DNA from: Streptomyces sp. JJ66
GTDB lineage: Bacteria; Actinomycetota; Actinomycetes; Streptomycetales; Streptomycetaceae
Length of the DNA: 64,000 bases
Assembly (NCBI RefSeq): GCF_019303495.1
Contig: NZ_JAEVFI010000010.1
Location: 13,995-77,994 of the forward strand
Reading direction: 5' to 3'
Below are positions 32,276 to 41,275 of this stretch, piece by piece. The notes under the pieces are model-generated. The model was not told the origin of the DNA. It searched no databases and was given only the letters and a program-made list of their open reading frames with translations. The position numbers and the translations under genes are program-made. The first letter of the stretch is position 1. Every line of letters starts with the position of its first letter.

Positions 32276-34600
32276 TCAGCTGGCCGGGGTCGGGGCCGGA
32301 GCCGGGTCGGGCTCGGGGGAGGTGACGCCTTCCTCGGCGCCGCCGTCGTCGGGCCCGGCCGGGGTCTTCACCGACTCCAGCAGCAGCTGGGCGACGTCAA
32401 CGACCTGCACGGATTCCTTGGCGGCGCCCTCGTTCTTCTTGCCGTTGACCGAGTCGGTGAGCATCACCAGGCAGAACGGGCAGGCGGTGGAGACGATGTC
32501 CGGGTTGAGGGACAGGGCCTCGTCCACGCGTTCGTTGTTGATGCGCTTGCCGATGCGCTCCTCCATCCACATGCGCGCACCGCCGGCGCCGCAGCAGAAG
32601 CCGCGCTCCTTGTGCCGGTGCATCTCCTCGTTGCGCAGCCCCGGCACCTTGCCGATGATCTCGCGTGGCGGGGTGTAGACGGTGTTGTGACGGCCCAGGT
32701 AGCACGGGTCGTGGTAGGTGATCAGCCCCTCGACCGGCGTGACCGGAACGAGCTTGCCCTCGTCGATGAGGTGCTGGAGCAGCTGGGTGTGGTGGATGAC
32801 CTCGTAGTGGCCGCCCAGCTGCGGGTACTCGTTGGCGATCGTGTTGAAGCAGTGCGGGCAGGTCGCGACGATCTTCTTCTTCGACGCGGGCTTGCGGGTG
32901 GACTCGTCGGCTTCGTCCTCACCAAACGCCGCGTTCAGCGTGCTGACGTTCTCCTCGCCCAGCTGCTGGAAGAGGAACTCGTTGCCCAGGCGGCGGGCGG
33001 AGTCGCCGGTGCACTTCTCGTCGCCGCCCATGATCGCGAACGACACGCCCGCCATGTGCAGCAGTTCGGCGAATGCCTTGGTGGTCTTCTTCGCCCGGTC
33101 CTCCAGCGCGCCCGCGCAGCCGACCCAGTACAGGTACTCCACCTCGGTGAGGTCCTCGATCGTCTTGCCGACGATCGGCACCTCGAAGTCCACCTCCTGC
33201 GTCCAGGCGAGCCGCTGCTTCTTCGCCAGACCCCAGGGGTTGCCCTTCTTCTCCAGGTTCTTGAGCATCGTCCCGGCCTCGGACGGGAACGCGGACTCGA
33301 TCATCACCTGGTAGCGGCGCATGTCCACGATGTGGTCGATGTGCTCGATGTCCACCGGGCACTGCTCGACGCAGGCGCCGCAGGTGGTGCACGACCACAG
33401 CACGTCCGGGTCGATGACGCCGCCCAGCCCCTCGGGTCCGTCCGCCAGCGTCCCGATCAGCGGGCGCTCGGCCTCGGCCAGCGCGGCGGCCGGGACGTCC
33501 TTCAGCTGCTCGGCGGACGCCTTCTCCTGGCCCTCGGCGTTCTTGCCGCCGCCGGCGAGCAGGTAGGGGGCCTTGGCGTAGGCGTGGTCGCGCAGCGACA
33601 TGATCAGCAGCTTGGGCGACAGCGGTTTGCCGGTGTTCCACGCCGGGCACTGCGACTGGCACCGCCCGCACTCGGTGCAGGTGGAGAAGTCGAGGATGCC
33701 CTTCCAGGAGAAGTGCTCGACCTGCGAGACGCCGAACTGGGTCTCCTCGGCGCCTTCCTCCTCGTCGAAGACCGTCTCGAAGTCGATCGGCTTGCCGCCC
33801 GAGGTCATCGGCAGCAGCTCACCCAGTGCGGTGCCGCCCCGCGCGCGGCGCTTGAACCAGATATTGGGGAACGCCAGGAAGCGGTGCCAGGCCACACCCA
33901 TGTTGGTGTTGAGGCTGACGGTGATCATCCAGATCAGCGAGACGCTGATCTTCACCATGGCCCAGAAGTACACCAGCGTCTGCAGCGTGGCGATCTCCAG
34001 CCCGCTGAAGGCGGCCACCAGCGGGTAGGACGCGAAGTAGGCGGCCTCGTAGTGGTCCACCCCGTGGAGCGCGCCCTCCAGGCCGCGCAGCACGTAGATG
34101 GCCAGGCCGATGGTGAGGATGACGTACTCCACGAAGTACGCCTGCCAGGACTTCGATCCGGTGAAGCGCGACTTGCGTCCGGCGCGCGAGGGCAGGTTCA
34201 GCAGGCGGATCACGATCAGCGTCGCGATGCCGAGCACCGTCGCCAGGCCGATGAACTCCACGTACATCTCGTACGGCAGGAACCCGCCGAGCAGCGGCAG
34301 CGTCCAGTCGGCCTGGAAGAGCTGGCCGTAGGCCGTGGCCAGGGTGGGCGGCAGGGTCAGGAAGCCGATCGCCACGAACCAGTGCGCGACGCCGACGACC
34401 GCCCACCGGTTCATCCGGGTGTGCCCGAGGAATTCCCTGATCAGCGTGGCCGTACGCGCCTTCCAGTCGTCCGTACGGGTGCCCGCGGGCACGGGTTGAC
34501 CGATGCGGACGAAGCGGACGATCTGGGCGATAGCGCGCACGAAGAGCGGCACGGCGACCACGGTGAGGCTCAGCGTGACGATGATCGCGGCGAGTTGCAT
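32276..34600 (-). CDS. etfD: Membrane Fe-S oxidoreductase (EtfD-like, heterodisulfide-reductase-related)
   Basis: The 774-residue protein has five or six membrane segments in residues 5-235. Two ferredoxin-type 4Fe-4S sites follow (Cys 308/311/314/318 and 404/407/410/414), then two CCG-type cysteine-rich domains (CPHCF, DPCYLGRH, FCCGAGGARMW). This is the architecture of mycobacterial EtfD, which moves electrons from acyl-CoA dehydrogenases via ETF into the membrane quinone pool. The ATG at 34598-34600 follows GAGGAG. Its promoter region shares a 15/16-base palindromic element with fadE5, matching the expected partnership. No etfAB genes are in the window. Confidence 0.9.
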   Translation of the reverse strand: MQLAAIIVTLSLTVVAVPLFVRAIAQIVRFVRIGQPVPAGTRTDDWKARTATLIREFLGHTRMNRWAVVGVAHWFVAIGFLTLPPTLATAYGQLFQADWTLPLLGGFLPYEMYVEFIGLATVLGIATLIVIRLLNLPSRAGRKSRFTGSKSWQAYFVEYVILTIGLAIYVLRGLEGALHGVDHYEAAYFASYPLVAAFSGLEIATLQTLVYFWAMVKISVSLIWMITVSLNTNMGVAWHRFLAFPNIWFKRRARGGTALGELLPMTSGGKPIDFETVFDEEEGAEETQFGVSQVEHFSWKGILDFSTCTECGRCQSQCPAWNTGKPLSPKLLIMSLRDHAYAKAPYLLAGGGKNAEGQEKASAEQLKDVPAAALAEAERPLIGTLADGPEGLGGVIDPDVLWSCTTCGACVEQCPVDIEHIDHIVDMRRYQVMIESAFPSEAGTMLKNLEKKGNPWGLAKKQRLAWTQEVDFEVPIVGKTIEDLTEVEYLYWVGCAGALEDRAKKTTKAFAELLHMAGVSFAIMGGDEKCTGDSARRLGNEFLFQQLGEENVSTLNAAFGEDEADESTRKPASKKKIVATCPHCFNTIANEYPQLGGHYEVIHHTQLLQHLIDEGKLVPVTPVEGLITYHDPCYLGRHNTVYTPPREIIGKVPGLRNEEMHRHKERGFCCGAGGARMWMEERIGKRINNERVDEALSLNPDIVSTACPFCLVMLTDSVNGKKNEGAAKESVQVVDVAQLLLESVKTPAGPDDGGAEEGVTSPEPDPAPAPTPAS

Positions 34601-34951
34601 GACGGCTCCTCGGGCCTGCGAAGGCGGTAGCGGCGCCGGGCCGTGAGGGGGTCCGGCGAAGCCTGCGTACTAGTTAGTAACTTAGTCAGTCCGTACGAGA
34701 CTATCCACTATCCGCCTGCCGCAGTAGCGCGGCATGCGGTGATCTGTGTCGCTGAGGGTTGGCTAAGTCACCGGCCATGTCTCCGGGGACGGCACGGCCA
34801 CGTCCCGGGCCACGTCCCAGGCCCCTTACCGGCCGTGTCGCGCGGGCGTACCTCCGGGCGTCCGCCGTGCCAGCGGCCCACCGTTTCGCCCAGGGGCGCA
34901 CGCCGGGCCGGTCACCCGAGCGCCCCCGCCCGGGTGACCGGCCCCCGGCCC
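34601..34951. other. Upstream region of etfD
   Basis: Between the start of the EtfD-like gene and the stop of the M23 peptidase gene. The only clear signal is the operator-like element at 34664-34679. No gene is supported. Confidence 0.5.
34664..34679 (-). promoter_or_regulatory. Operator-like element shared with fadE5
   Basis: On the minus strand the sequence is TACTAACTAGTACGCA. It differs by one base from 3842-3857 upstream of fadE5 and contains the palindrome TACT-AACT-AGTA. It lies 64 nt upstream of the start codon, in an AT-rich patch, a plausible promoter position. Confidence 0.6.
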
Positions 34952-36184
34952 TCACACCCGTACGCCGCGCGAGCGCAGCCACGCCACCGGGTTGACGGGC
35001 GGGCCGTTCGCCGAGCCCCGGCGCACCTCGAAGTGCAGGTGCGGCCCGCTGGAGTTCCCCGTCGAGCCGGACAGCGCGATCTGTTCGCCCGCGGCCACCC
35101 GCTGCCCGACGCCCGTCTGGAGGACCGACAGGTGCGCGTAGGCGGTGTGGAAGCCGTCGGCGTGCCGGATCACCACCTGGTAGCCGTACGGACCGGCGTA
35201 CCCGGCCTTGACGACGGTTCCGGCACCCACCGCGCGCACCGGGGTGCCCGTGCGCACCGCGAAGTCCTGCCCCGTGTGGCCGCGGGACCACAGCGCCCCG
35301 GTCGCCGCGTACCCGGCCGTCAGCTGGTACGAGCCGACCGGGGTCACCCAGCCGCCCGCCCGCTGGCCGCTTCCGCCGCCCTTCCCGGTTTTCGCGCTCT
35401 TCCCGGTCCCGCCGCGCTTCCCGGTCCCGCCGCCCCGGCCGCTCTTCGCCGGTGCGGGCTGCTGGGCGGCCCGTTCGGCCAGGCGGGCGGCGCGCTTCCT
35501 GGCCCGCTCCAGCTCCACGTCGATGCGGCGCTTGAGTTCGCGCTGCTCCTTCTCCTTCTCGCGCAGCTCCGTCAGCGCCTCCTTGGCCGCCGCCTGCTGG
35601 CCGGTCAGCTCGATGCGGGCCTCGTCGGCGGTCTCGGCCAGCTGGAGCGCCGCGCGGTTGTTGCGGGCCAGGTGGGCGCTGCTGCTCAAGAACGCCTCCG
35701 GGGAGTCGGCCAGCACCACCCGGGCGCCCGTGAGCAGGCCGCCGGTGCGGTACTGGCCCGCGGCGGCCGCTCCCACGGCGGCCCGCAGCTCCTCGTAGCG
35801 CGCTTCCTGGCGCTCCAGCTTCTCCGTCAGGCGCCCCACGGTCGCGCGCTGCCGGTCCGTGGCGGCCTTCGCCCGCTCGTACCGCCTGCCGACGCGGGTG
35901 GCCTCGCGGTAGACGCGCGCCGCCTCCTCGACCGCCTGTTGCGGCGACTGGAGCGGTTGCACGCTGTCATGTCCGGGTTGGGTGGGGGCGGCGGGGCCGC
36001 GCGGGGTGGCGGACGCCGCTGGGCTGCCGTGGGCCGCCGTGCCGCGCACGCCGGGCGGGGGGACGGGCACGGCGGATGCGGGTGTGGCGCCGAGCACCGT
36101 GGCGAGTGCGGCGGCCGCCGCGCAGGCCGACAGCGCGGGCGGGCGGCACGGCGTGTGCCTGGGTCTCACCGCGAACACCGGCAT
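34952..36184 (-). CDS. Secreted M23 family metallopeptidase with coiled-coil domain
   Basis: This 410-residue exported protein starts with a signal peptide (cleavage near ATPASA, about 39). A long coiled coil (about 75-275, Arg/Glu/Ala-rich) and a Gly/Lys linker follow. The LytM/M23 peptidase domain has zinc ligands in GHTGQDFAV and SSGPHLHFEV. Such proteins cut or regulate cutting of peptidoglycan cross-links. The ATG at 36182-36184 follows GGGAG; the in-frame ATG at 36217 would add 11 residues. Confidence 0.88.
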   Translation of the reverse strand: MPVFAVRPRHTPCRPPALSACAAAAALATVLGATPASAVPVPPPGVRGTAAHGSPAASATPRGPAAPTQPGHDSVQPLQSPQQAVEEAARVYREATRVGRRYERAKAATDRQRATVGRLTEKLERQEARYEELRAAVGAAAAGQYRTGGLLTGARVVLADSPEAFLSSSAHLARNNRAALQLAETADEARIELTGQQAAAKEALTELREKEKEQRELKRRIDVELERARKRAARLAERAAQQPAPAKSGRGGGTGKRGGTGKSAKTGKGGGSGQRAGGWVTPVGSYQLTAGYAATGALWSRGHTGQDFAVRTGTPVRAVGAGTVVKAGYAGPYGYQVVIRHADGFHTAYAHLSVLQTGVGQRVAAGEQIALSGSTGNSSGPHLHFEVRRGSANGPPVNPVAWLRSRGVRV

Positions 36185-36845
36185 CAGCTCCCGTCCGGCA
36201 GGGATTCTCGGGGTCATTTCAGTCCACTGCCTGCCTTGTCCGGGCGCCGTGATCGTTAAATCGCCAACCGGGAGAATTGCGACATTTTTCATTCCCTCGC
36301 CGCAGTAATATGACGAGCCGAATTCCCCGCTATTGCGCTTTCCGTGCGGGCGCGCGTGCGTGGGGCGGGCGTGGTGCTGGCGGTGCGTCACCCGGCGCCC
36401 GTGGTGGGGAAGGGGGGTCACGGCCCTCCGCGTCTTCCGCGTCTTCCGCGTCCGCCGGGTCCGGCTCCGCGTGGGTTGGCCCCTTCCTGGGGTGGGCGGC
36501 TGGGGCCGCTCGGCCGTGATGTCGGTGTGCTGCCGGACCTTTCCCCGGGGTGTTTCCACCTGGGAAACGAATTCTGCGGCCCTGTTCGTCGCGGTGTGTG
36601 AAAGCCGCTCGGGCAGCCCGTCGTGCTGGGCCGGCTCGCTCGCGGGCGCAGAGGCATGCCCACGTCACCGCCCCGCAGGGGCACACCGTCGCATGCCGAA
36701 CCCTGTGACCTGGGGTTTCGAACACCGTGCGCCGCCACCCGACAGGCAAGTTGAGTCGGCTCGACTCACCTCTGTTGACACGGGCGGAGGTGTCGTGCAC
36801 CCTTGAGTCAGTCCCACTCAAGACTTAGCTGGAGGAGATTCCGAA
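36185..36845. other. Divergent intergenic region, M23 peptidase / dnaK
   Basis: The left part is AT-rich (36230-36340) and probably holds the promoter and leader of the peptidase gene; I found no convincing riboswitch fold. Short CGCGTCTTC repeats occur near 36425-36450. The right end holds the HspR operators and dnaK promoter. Confidence 0.5.
36750..36822 (+). promoter_or_regulatory. dnaK promoter with two HAIR (HspR) operators
   Basis: A perfect HAIR element, CTTGAGT-N7-ACTCAAG, lies at 36802-36822. A second, imperfect one (TTGAGT-N7-ACTCA) is at 36751-36768. A TTGACA -35 box at 36775-36780 lies between them, with a weak -10 at about 36798-36803, so the downstream operator overlaps the promoter. 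HspR represses here with DnaK as co-repressor in Streptomyces. Confidence 0.92.
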
Positions 36846-38711
36846 ATGGCACGTGCGGTCGGCATCGACCTGGGTACGACGAACTCCGTCGTCAGTGTGC
36901 TCGAAGGCGGTGAGCCCACCGTCATCACCAACGCGGAGGGCGCCAGGACCACGCCGTCCGTCGTCGCTTTCGCGAAGAACGGCGAGGTGCTGGTCGGCGA
37001 GGTCGCCAAGCGCCAGGCCGTCACCAACGTGGACCGGACGATCCGGTCGGTCAAGCGCCACATGGGCACCGACTGGAAGATCAACCTGGACGGCAAGGAC
37101 TTCAACCCGCAGCAGATCAGCGCGTTCGTGCTGCAGAAGCTGAAGCGGGACGCCGAGGCGTACCTGGGTGAGAAGGTCACCGACGCGGTGATCACCGTCC
37201 CGGCGTACTTCAACGACCACGAGCGGCAGGCCACCAAGGAGGCCGGTGAGATCGCGGGCCTCAACGTCCTGCGCATCGTCAACGAGCCGACCGCCGCCGC
37301 GCTGGCGTACGGCATGGAGAAGGAAGACCAGACGATCCTGGTCTTCGACCTCGGTGGCGGCACGTTCGACGTCTCGCTGCTGGAGATCGGCGACGGCGTG
37401 GTCGAGGTGAAGGCCACCAACGGTGACAACCACCTCGGTGGTGACGACTGGGACCAGCGCGTCGTGGACTACCTGGTCAAGCAGTTCCAGTCCGGTCACG
37501 GCGTGGACCTGAGCAAGGACAAGATGGCGCTCCAGCGCCTGCGCGAGGCCGCCGAGAAGGCGAAGATCGAGCTGTCCTCGTCCACCGAGACCACGATCAA
37601 CCTGCCCTACATCACCGCTTCCGCCGAGGGCCCGCTGCACCTTGACGAGAAGCTGACGCGGGCGCAGTTCCAGCAGCTCACGCAGGACCTGCTGGACCGC
37701 TGCAAGACGCCGTTCCACAGCGTGATCAAGGACGCGGGCATCAGCCTCGACCAGATCGACCACGTGGTCCTCGTCGGCGGCTCCACCCGCATGCCCGCCG
37801 TCGCCGAGCTCGTCAAGGACCTGACCGGCGGCAAGGAGGCCAACAAGGGTGTCAACCCGGACGAGGTCGTCGCCATCGGCGCCACGCTCCAGGCCGGCGT
37901 GCTCAAGGGCGAGGTCAAGGACGTCCTGCTGCTGGACGTCACCCCGCTGTCCCTCGGCATCGAGACCAAGGGCGGCATCATGACCAAGCTGATCGAGCGC
38001 AACACCACGATCCCGACGAAGCGTTCGGAGATCTTCACCACGGCCGAGGACAACCAGCCGTCGGTGCAGATCCAGGTCTACCAGGGCGAGCGCGAGATCG
38101 CGGCCTACAACAAGAAGCTCGGGATGTTCGAGCTGACCGGCCTGCCGCCCGCCCCGCGCGGCGTCCCGCAGGTCGAGGTCACCTTCGACATCGACGCCAA
38201 CGGCATCATGCACGTCTCCGCCAAGGACCTCGGTACCGGCAAGGAGCAGCGCATGACGGTCACCGGCGGCTCGGCCCTCCCCAAGGACGACATCGAGCGG
38301 ATGATGCGCGACGCCGAGCAGTACGCGGAGGAGGACTCCAAGCGCCGCGAGGCCGCCGAGACCCGCAACCAGGCCGAGCAGCTCGTCTACACGACCGAGA
38401 AGTTCCTCCAGGAGAACGAGGACAAGGTCCCGGCCGACACCAAGTCGGAGGTCGAGGAGGCCGTCAGCGACCTCAAGGAGAAGCTGAAGGGCGAGGACAC
38501 CTCGGCGATCCGCGAAGCCTCCGAGAAGGTCGCCGCCACCAGCCAGAAGCTGGGCCAGGCCCTGTACGCCGACGCCCAGGCCCAGCAGGCCGCCGCCGGC
38601 GGCGAGGCGGGCGGCACTGGTGCCCAGCAGGGCGCGCAGGCCGACGACGACGTGGTGGACGCCGAGATCGTGGACGACGAGAAGGCTGACGGACGGGGTG
38701 GTGCCGCGTGA
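36846..38711 (+). CDS. dnaK: Chaperone DnaK (Hsp70)
   Basis: The 621-residue ATP-dependent chaperone has all Hsp70 signatures: [13 protein letters not shown] at the N-terminus, [28 protein letters not shown], and the NLPYIT and substrate-domain [12 protein letters not shown] blocks. The C-terminus is Ala/Gln/Gly-rich with an acidic end. It is the first gene of dnaK-grpE-dnaJ-hspR. The ATG at 36846 follows GGAGGAG. Regulation is by HspR at the upstream HAIR elements. Confidence 0.98.
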   Translation: MARAVGIDLGTTNSVVSVLEGGEPTVITNAEGARTTPSVVAFAKNGEVLVGEVAKRQAVTNVDRTIRSVKRHMGTDWKINLDGKDFNPQQISAFVLQKLKRDAEAYLGEKVTDAVITVPAYFNDHERQATKEAGEIAGLNVLRIVNEPTAAALAYGMEKEDQTILVFDLGGGTFDVSLLEIGDGVVEVKATNGDNHLGGDDWDQRVVDYLVKQFQSGHGVDLSKDKMALQRLREAAEKAKIELSSSTETTINLPYITASAEGPLHLDEKLTRAQFQQLTQDLLDRCKTPFHSVIKDAGISLDQIDHVVLVGGSTRMPAVAELVKDLTGGKEANKGVNPDEVVAIGATLQAGVLKGEVKDVLLLDVTPLSLGIETKGGIMTKLIERNTTIPTKRSEIFTTAEDNQPSVQIQVYQGEREIAAYNKKLGMFELTGLPPAPRGVPQVEVTFDIDANGIMHVSAKDLGTGKEQRMTVTGGSALPKDDIERMMRDAEQYAEEDSKRREAAETRNQAEQLVYTTEKFLQENEDKVPADTKSEVEEAVSDLKEKLKGEDTSAIREASEKVAATSQKLGQALYADAQAQQAAAGGEAGGTGAQQGAQADDDVVDAEIVDDEKADGRGGAA

Positions 38712-39391
38712 CGGAGGAGACGCCGGGCTTCGACCACGACAAGCCCGAAGTCCCCGCCGACGGCGCCTCCACCCCCTCCGATGAGGCTGCCGCCGCCGGC
38801 GCCGGTCCCGCCGAGGAGGCGGGCCCGGCGGCCGGGGCCGGGGACTCCAAGGAGCTCCAGGAAGTAGCGCTCACCGCGCAGCTCGACCAGGCGCGGTCGG
38901 CGCTCAACGAGCGCACGGCCGACCTCCAGCGGTTGCAGGCGGAGTTCGCCAACTACCGCCGCCGGGTGGAGCGGGACCGCGTCACCGTCAAGGAGATCGC
39001 GGTCGCCAACCTGCTCACCGACCTGCTGCCCGTGCTGGACGACATCGGCCGGGCCCGGGACCACGGCGAACTGGTCGGCGGCTTCAAGTCGGTCGCCGAG
39101 TCGCTGGAGACGGTGGTGGCCAAGATGGGCCTGCACCAGTTCGGCAAGGAGGGCGAGCCCTTCGACCCGACGGTGCACGAGGCGCTGATGCACTCGTACT
39201 CGCCCGACGTGAGCGAGACGACGTGCGTGCAGATCCTCCAGCCCGGGTATCGCATCGGCGAGCGCACGATCCGCCCCGCCCGGGTCGGTGTCGCTGAGCC
39301 GCAGCCCGGCAGCCAGTCCGGCACGGAGGCCGCGCAGGCGGAGGACACGCCGGATACGGACAAGGACGACGGTGGCCCGGACGAGGGCTGA
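38708..39391 (+). CDS. grpE: Nucleotide exchange factor GrpE
   Basis: A 227-residue dimeric cochaperone that releases ADP from DnaK. The coiled-coil segment ([20 protein letters not shown]) and the C-terminal beta-domain motifs ([38 protein letters not shown]) are present. The N- and C-terminal tails are acidic and disordered. The GTG start overlaps the dnaK stop by four bases, indicating translational coupling. Confidence 0.96.
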   Translation: MTEETPGFDHDKPEVPADGASTPSDEAAAAGAGPAEEAGPAAGAGDSKELQEVALTAQLDQARSALNERTADLQRLQAEFANYRRRVERDRVTVKEIAVANLLTDLLPVLDDIGRARDHGELVGGFKSVAESLETVVAKMGLHQFGKEGEPFDPTVHEALMHSYSPDVSETTCVQILQPGYRIGERTIRPARVGVAEPQPGSQSGTEAAQAEDTPDTDKDDGGPDEG

Positions 39392-39403
39392 CGTGAGCAC
39401 GCG

Positions 39404-39440
39404 CTCCCGGGCGGGCCGCTGTGAGTGGCCCGCCCGGGAG
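39404..39440 (+). terminator. Perfect hairpin between grpE and dnaJ (attenuator-like)
   Basis: CTCCCGGGCGGGCC (39404-39417) pairs exactly with GGCCCGCCCGGGAG (39427-39440), with a 9-nt loop. It lies inside the operon and could partly terminate transcription or stabilise the upstream mRNA, lowering DnaJ relative to DnaK. Confidence 0.7.
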
Positions 39441-39472
39441 GCGGCAGGCAGGCGGAAGGAGGGACGCCGGGG

Positions 39473-40654
39473 ATGAACCTCAGCAGAGAGGTGCTGGAGA
39501 AGGACCTCTACAAGGTGCTCGGTGTCCCCAAGGACGCCACCGAGGCGGAGATCAAGAAGGCGTACCGCAAGCTCGCCCGCGAGAACCACCCGGACGCCAA
39601 CAAGGGCGACGCCAAGGCCGAGGAGCGGTTCAAGGAGGTCGGCGAGGCCAACGAGGTCCTGTCCGACCCCAAGTCCCGCAAGGAGTACGACGAGGCGCGC
39701 GCCCTGCTCGGCTCCGGCGGTTTCCGGCCCGGCCCCGGTGGCGCGGGCGGGAACTTCTCCTTCGACCTGGGCGACCTCTTCGGCGGTGGCCCCGGGCAGG
39801 GCAGCCCGGGCGGCGGCGGCTTCGGCGGCGGCCTGGGAGACGTCTTCGGCGGCCTGTTCAACCGGGGCGGCACGGGCACCCGCACCCAGCCGAGGCGCGG
39901 GCAGGACGTCGAGTCCGAGGTGACACTCAGCTTCACCGAGGCGGTGCACGGCGCGACGGTGCCGCTGCGGATGTCCAGCAGCGCGGCGTGCAAGGCGTGC
40001 TCGGGCACCGGTGACAAGAACGGCACGCCCCGGGTGTGCCCGACGTGCGTGGGCACCGGCCAGGTCAGCCGGGGCGGCGGCGGTGGCTTCTCGCTCACCG
40101 ACCCGTGCCTGGACTGCCGGGGGCGCGGGCTGATCGCGGAGAACCCGTGCGAGGTGTGCCGGGGCAGCGGCCGGGCCACCAGCTCGCGCACCATGCAGGT
40201 GCGCATCCCGGCCGGGGTGTCTGACGGACAGCGCATCCGGCTGCGCGGCAAGGGAGCGCCGGGCGAGCGCGGCGGCCCCAACGGTGACCTGTACGTCGTC
40301 GTCCACGCGGACCCGCACCCGGTGTTCGGGCGGCGCGGCGACAACCTGACGGTGACGGTGCCGGTGACGTTCACCGAGGCGGCGCTCGGCGGAGAGATCA
40401 GCGTGCCCACGCTCGGCGGCCCGCCGGTCAAGCTCAAGCTCCCGGCCGGTACCCCGGGCGGGCGCACGATGCGCGCGCGCGGCAAGGGCGCCGTGCGCAA
40501 GGACGGCTCCCGGGGCGACCTGCTCGTCACCGTCGAGGTGGCCGTGCCCAAGGAGCTGAACGACAAGGCGCGCGAGGCCCTGGAGTCCTACCGTGAGGCG
40601 ATGGCCGGTGAGGACCCGCGGGCGGCGCTGTTCCAGGCCGCGAAGGGAGACTGA
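39473..40654 (+). CDS. dnaJ: Chaperone DnaJ (Hsp40)
   Basis: The 393-residue type I J-protein has a J domain (YKVLGVPKDATEAEIKKAYRK; HPD at about 38-40) and a Gly/Phe-rich region. Four zinc-finger CxxCxGxG repeats follow (CKACSGTG, CPTCVGTG, CLDCRGRG, CEVCRGSG). The C-terminal substrate-binding domains complete the chain. It delivers clients to DnaK and stimulates its ATPase. The ATG at 39473 is chosen because AAGGAGG lies upstream and homologues begin near this point. Confidence 0.97.
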   Translation: MNLSREVLEKDLYKVLGVPKDATEAEIKKAYRKLARENHPDANKGDAKAEERFKEVGEANEVLSDPKSRKEYDEARALLGSGGFRPGPGGAGGNFSFDLGDLFGGGPGQGSPGGGGFGGGLGDVFGGLFNRGGTGTRTQPRRGQDVESEVTLSFTEAVHGATVPLRMSSSAACKACSGTGDKNGTPRVCPTCVGTGQVSRGGGGGFSLTDPCLDCRGRGLIAENPCEVCRGSGRATSSRTMQVRIPAGVSDGQRIRLRGKGAPGERGGPNGDLYVVVHADPHPVFGRRGDNLTVTVPVTFTEAALGGEISVPTLGGPPVKLKLPAGTPGGRTMRARGKGAVRKDGSRGDLLVTVEVAVPKELNDKAREALESYREAMAGEDPRAALFQAAKGD

Positions 40655-40655
40655 G

Positions 40656-41132
40656 GTGGACGGCCGAGGTGGAGGCACGAACAGTCCCCGCTTTCGCGGG
40701 GTGGCCCCCGAGCTGACGGAGGAGACCCCGGTCTACGTCATCTCGGTCGCCGCACAGCTCTCCGGGCTGCACCCGCAGACGCTGCGCCAGTACGACCGCC
40801 TCGGCCTGGTCTCCCCCGACCGCACCGCGGGCCGGGGCCGCCGCTACTCGGCGCGCGACATCGAGCTGCTGCGCGAGGTGCAGCGGCTCAGCCAGGACGA
40901 GGGCATCAACCTGGCCGGCATCAAGCGCATCATCGAGCTGGAGAACCAGGTGGCGGCGCTGCGGTCGCGCGTCGCCGAACTCCAGCAGGCCGTGGACGGC
41001 GCGGCGGTGGCCATGCGGCAGCGCGAGCAGCAGGTGCACGCCTCCTACCGCCGCGATCTGGTCCGCTACGAGGACGTCCAGCAGTCGGGGGCGCTCGTCG
41101 TCTGGCGGCCCGCGCCGCGCCGGGGCGAGTAG
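40656..41132 (+). CDS. hspR: MerR-family heat-shock repressor HspR
   Basis: The 158-residue repressor has a MerR-type winged helix (VYVISVAAQLSGLHPQTLRQYDRLGLVSPDRT, RYSARDIELLREVQRLSQDEGINLAGIKRI) and a C-terminal coiled coil. It binds HAIR elements; such elements precede both dnaK (36802-36822) and clpB (55498-55518) in this window. The GTG at 40656 is 1 nt past the dnaJ stop, with GGGAGA upstream. Autoregulation as the last gene of its operon is known for Streptomyces. Confidence 0.96.
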   Translation: MDGRGGGTNSPRFRGVAPELTEETPVYVISVAAQLSGLHPQTLRQYDRLGLVSPDRTAGRGRRYSARDIELLREVQRLSQDEGINLAGIKRIIELENQVAALRSRVAELQQAVDGAAVAMRQREQQVHASYRRDLVRYEDVQQSGALVVWRPAPRRGE

Positions 41133-41275
41133 GCGCCCCGGCGCGGCCGCCCACCCGTCGCGGTTTCGCGGTGGCGGCGCGGTGGCACGGCTGCCACTGC
41201 GACCCGCGCGGCGGCAGCTGGTTCAGGGCGTCGCGGGCGTCAGCGCGTCGCGAACGTCAAGGCGTCACGGTCGCG

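Noticed and set aside
36185..36345. c-di-AMP (ydaO) riboswitch in front of the M23 peptidase gene
   Set aside because: Such switches precede cell-wall hydrolases in Streptomyces, but I could not find the conserved core in this AT-rich leader.
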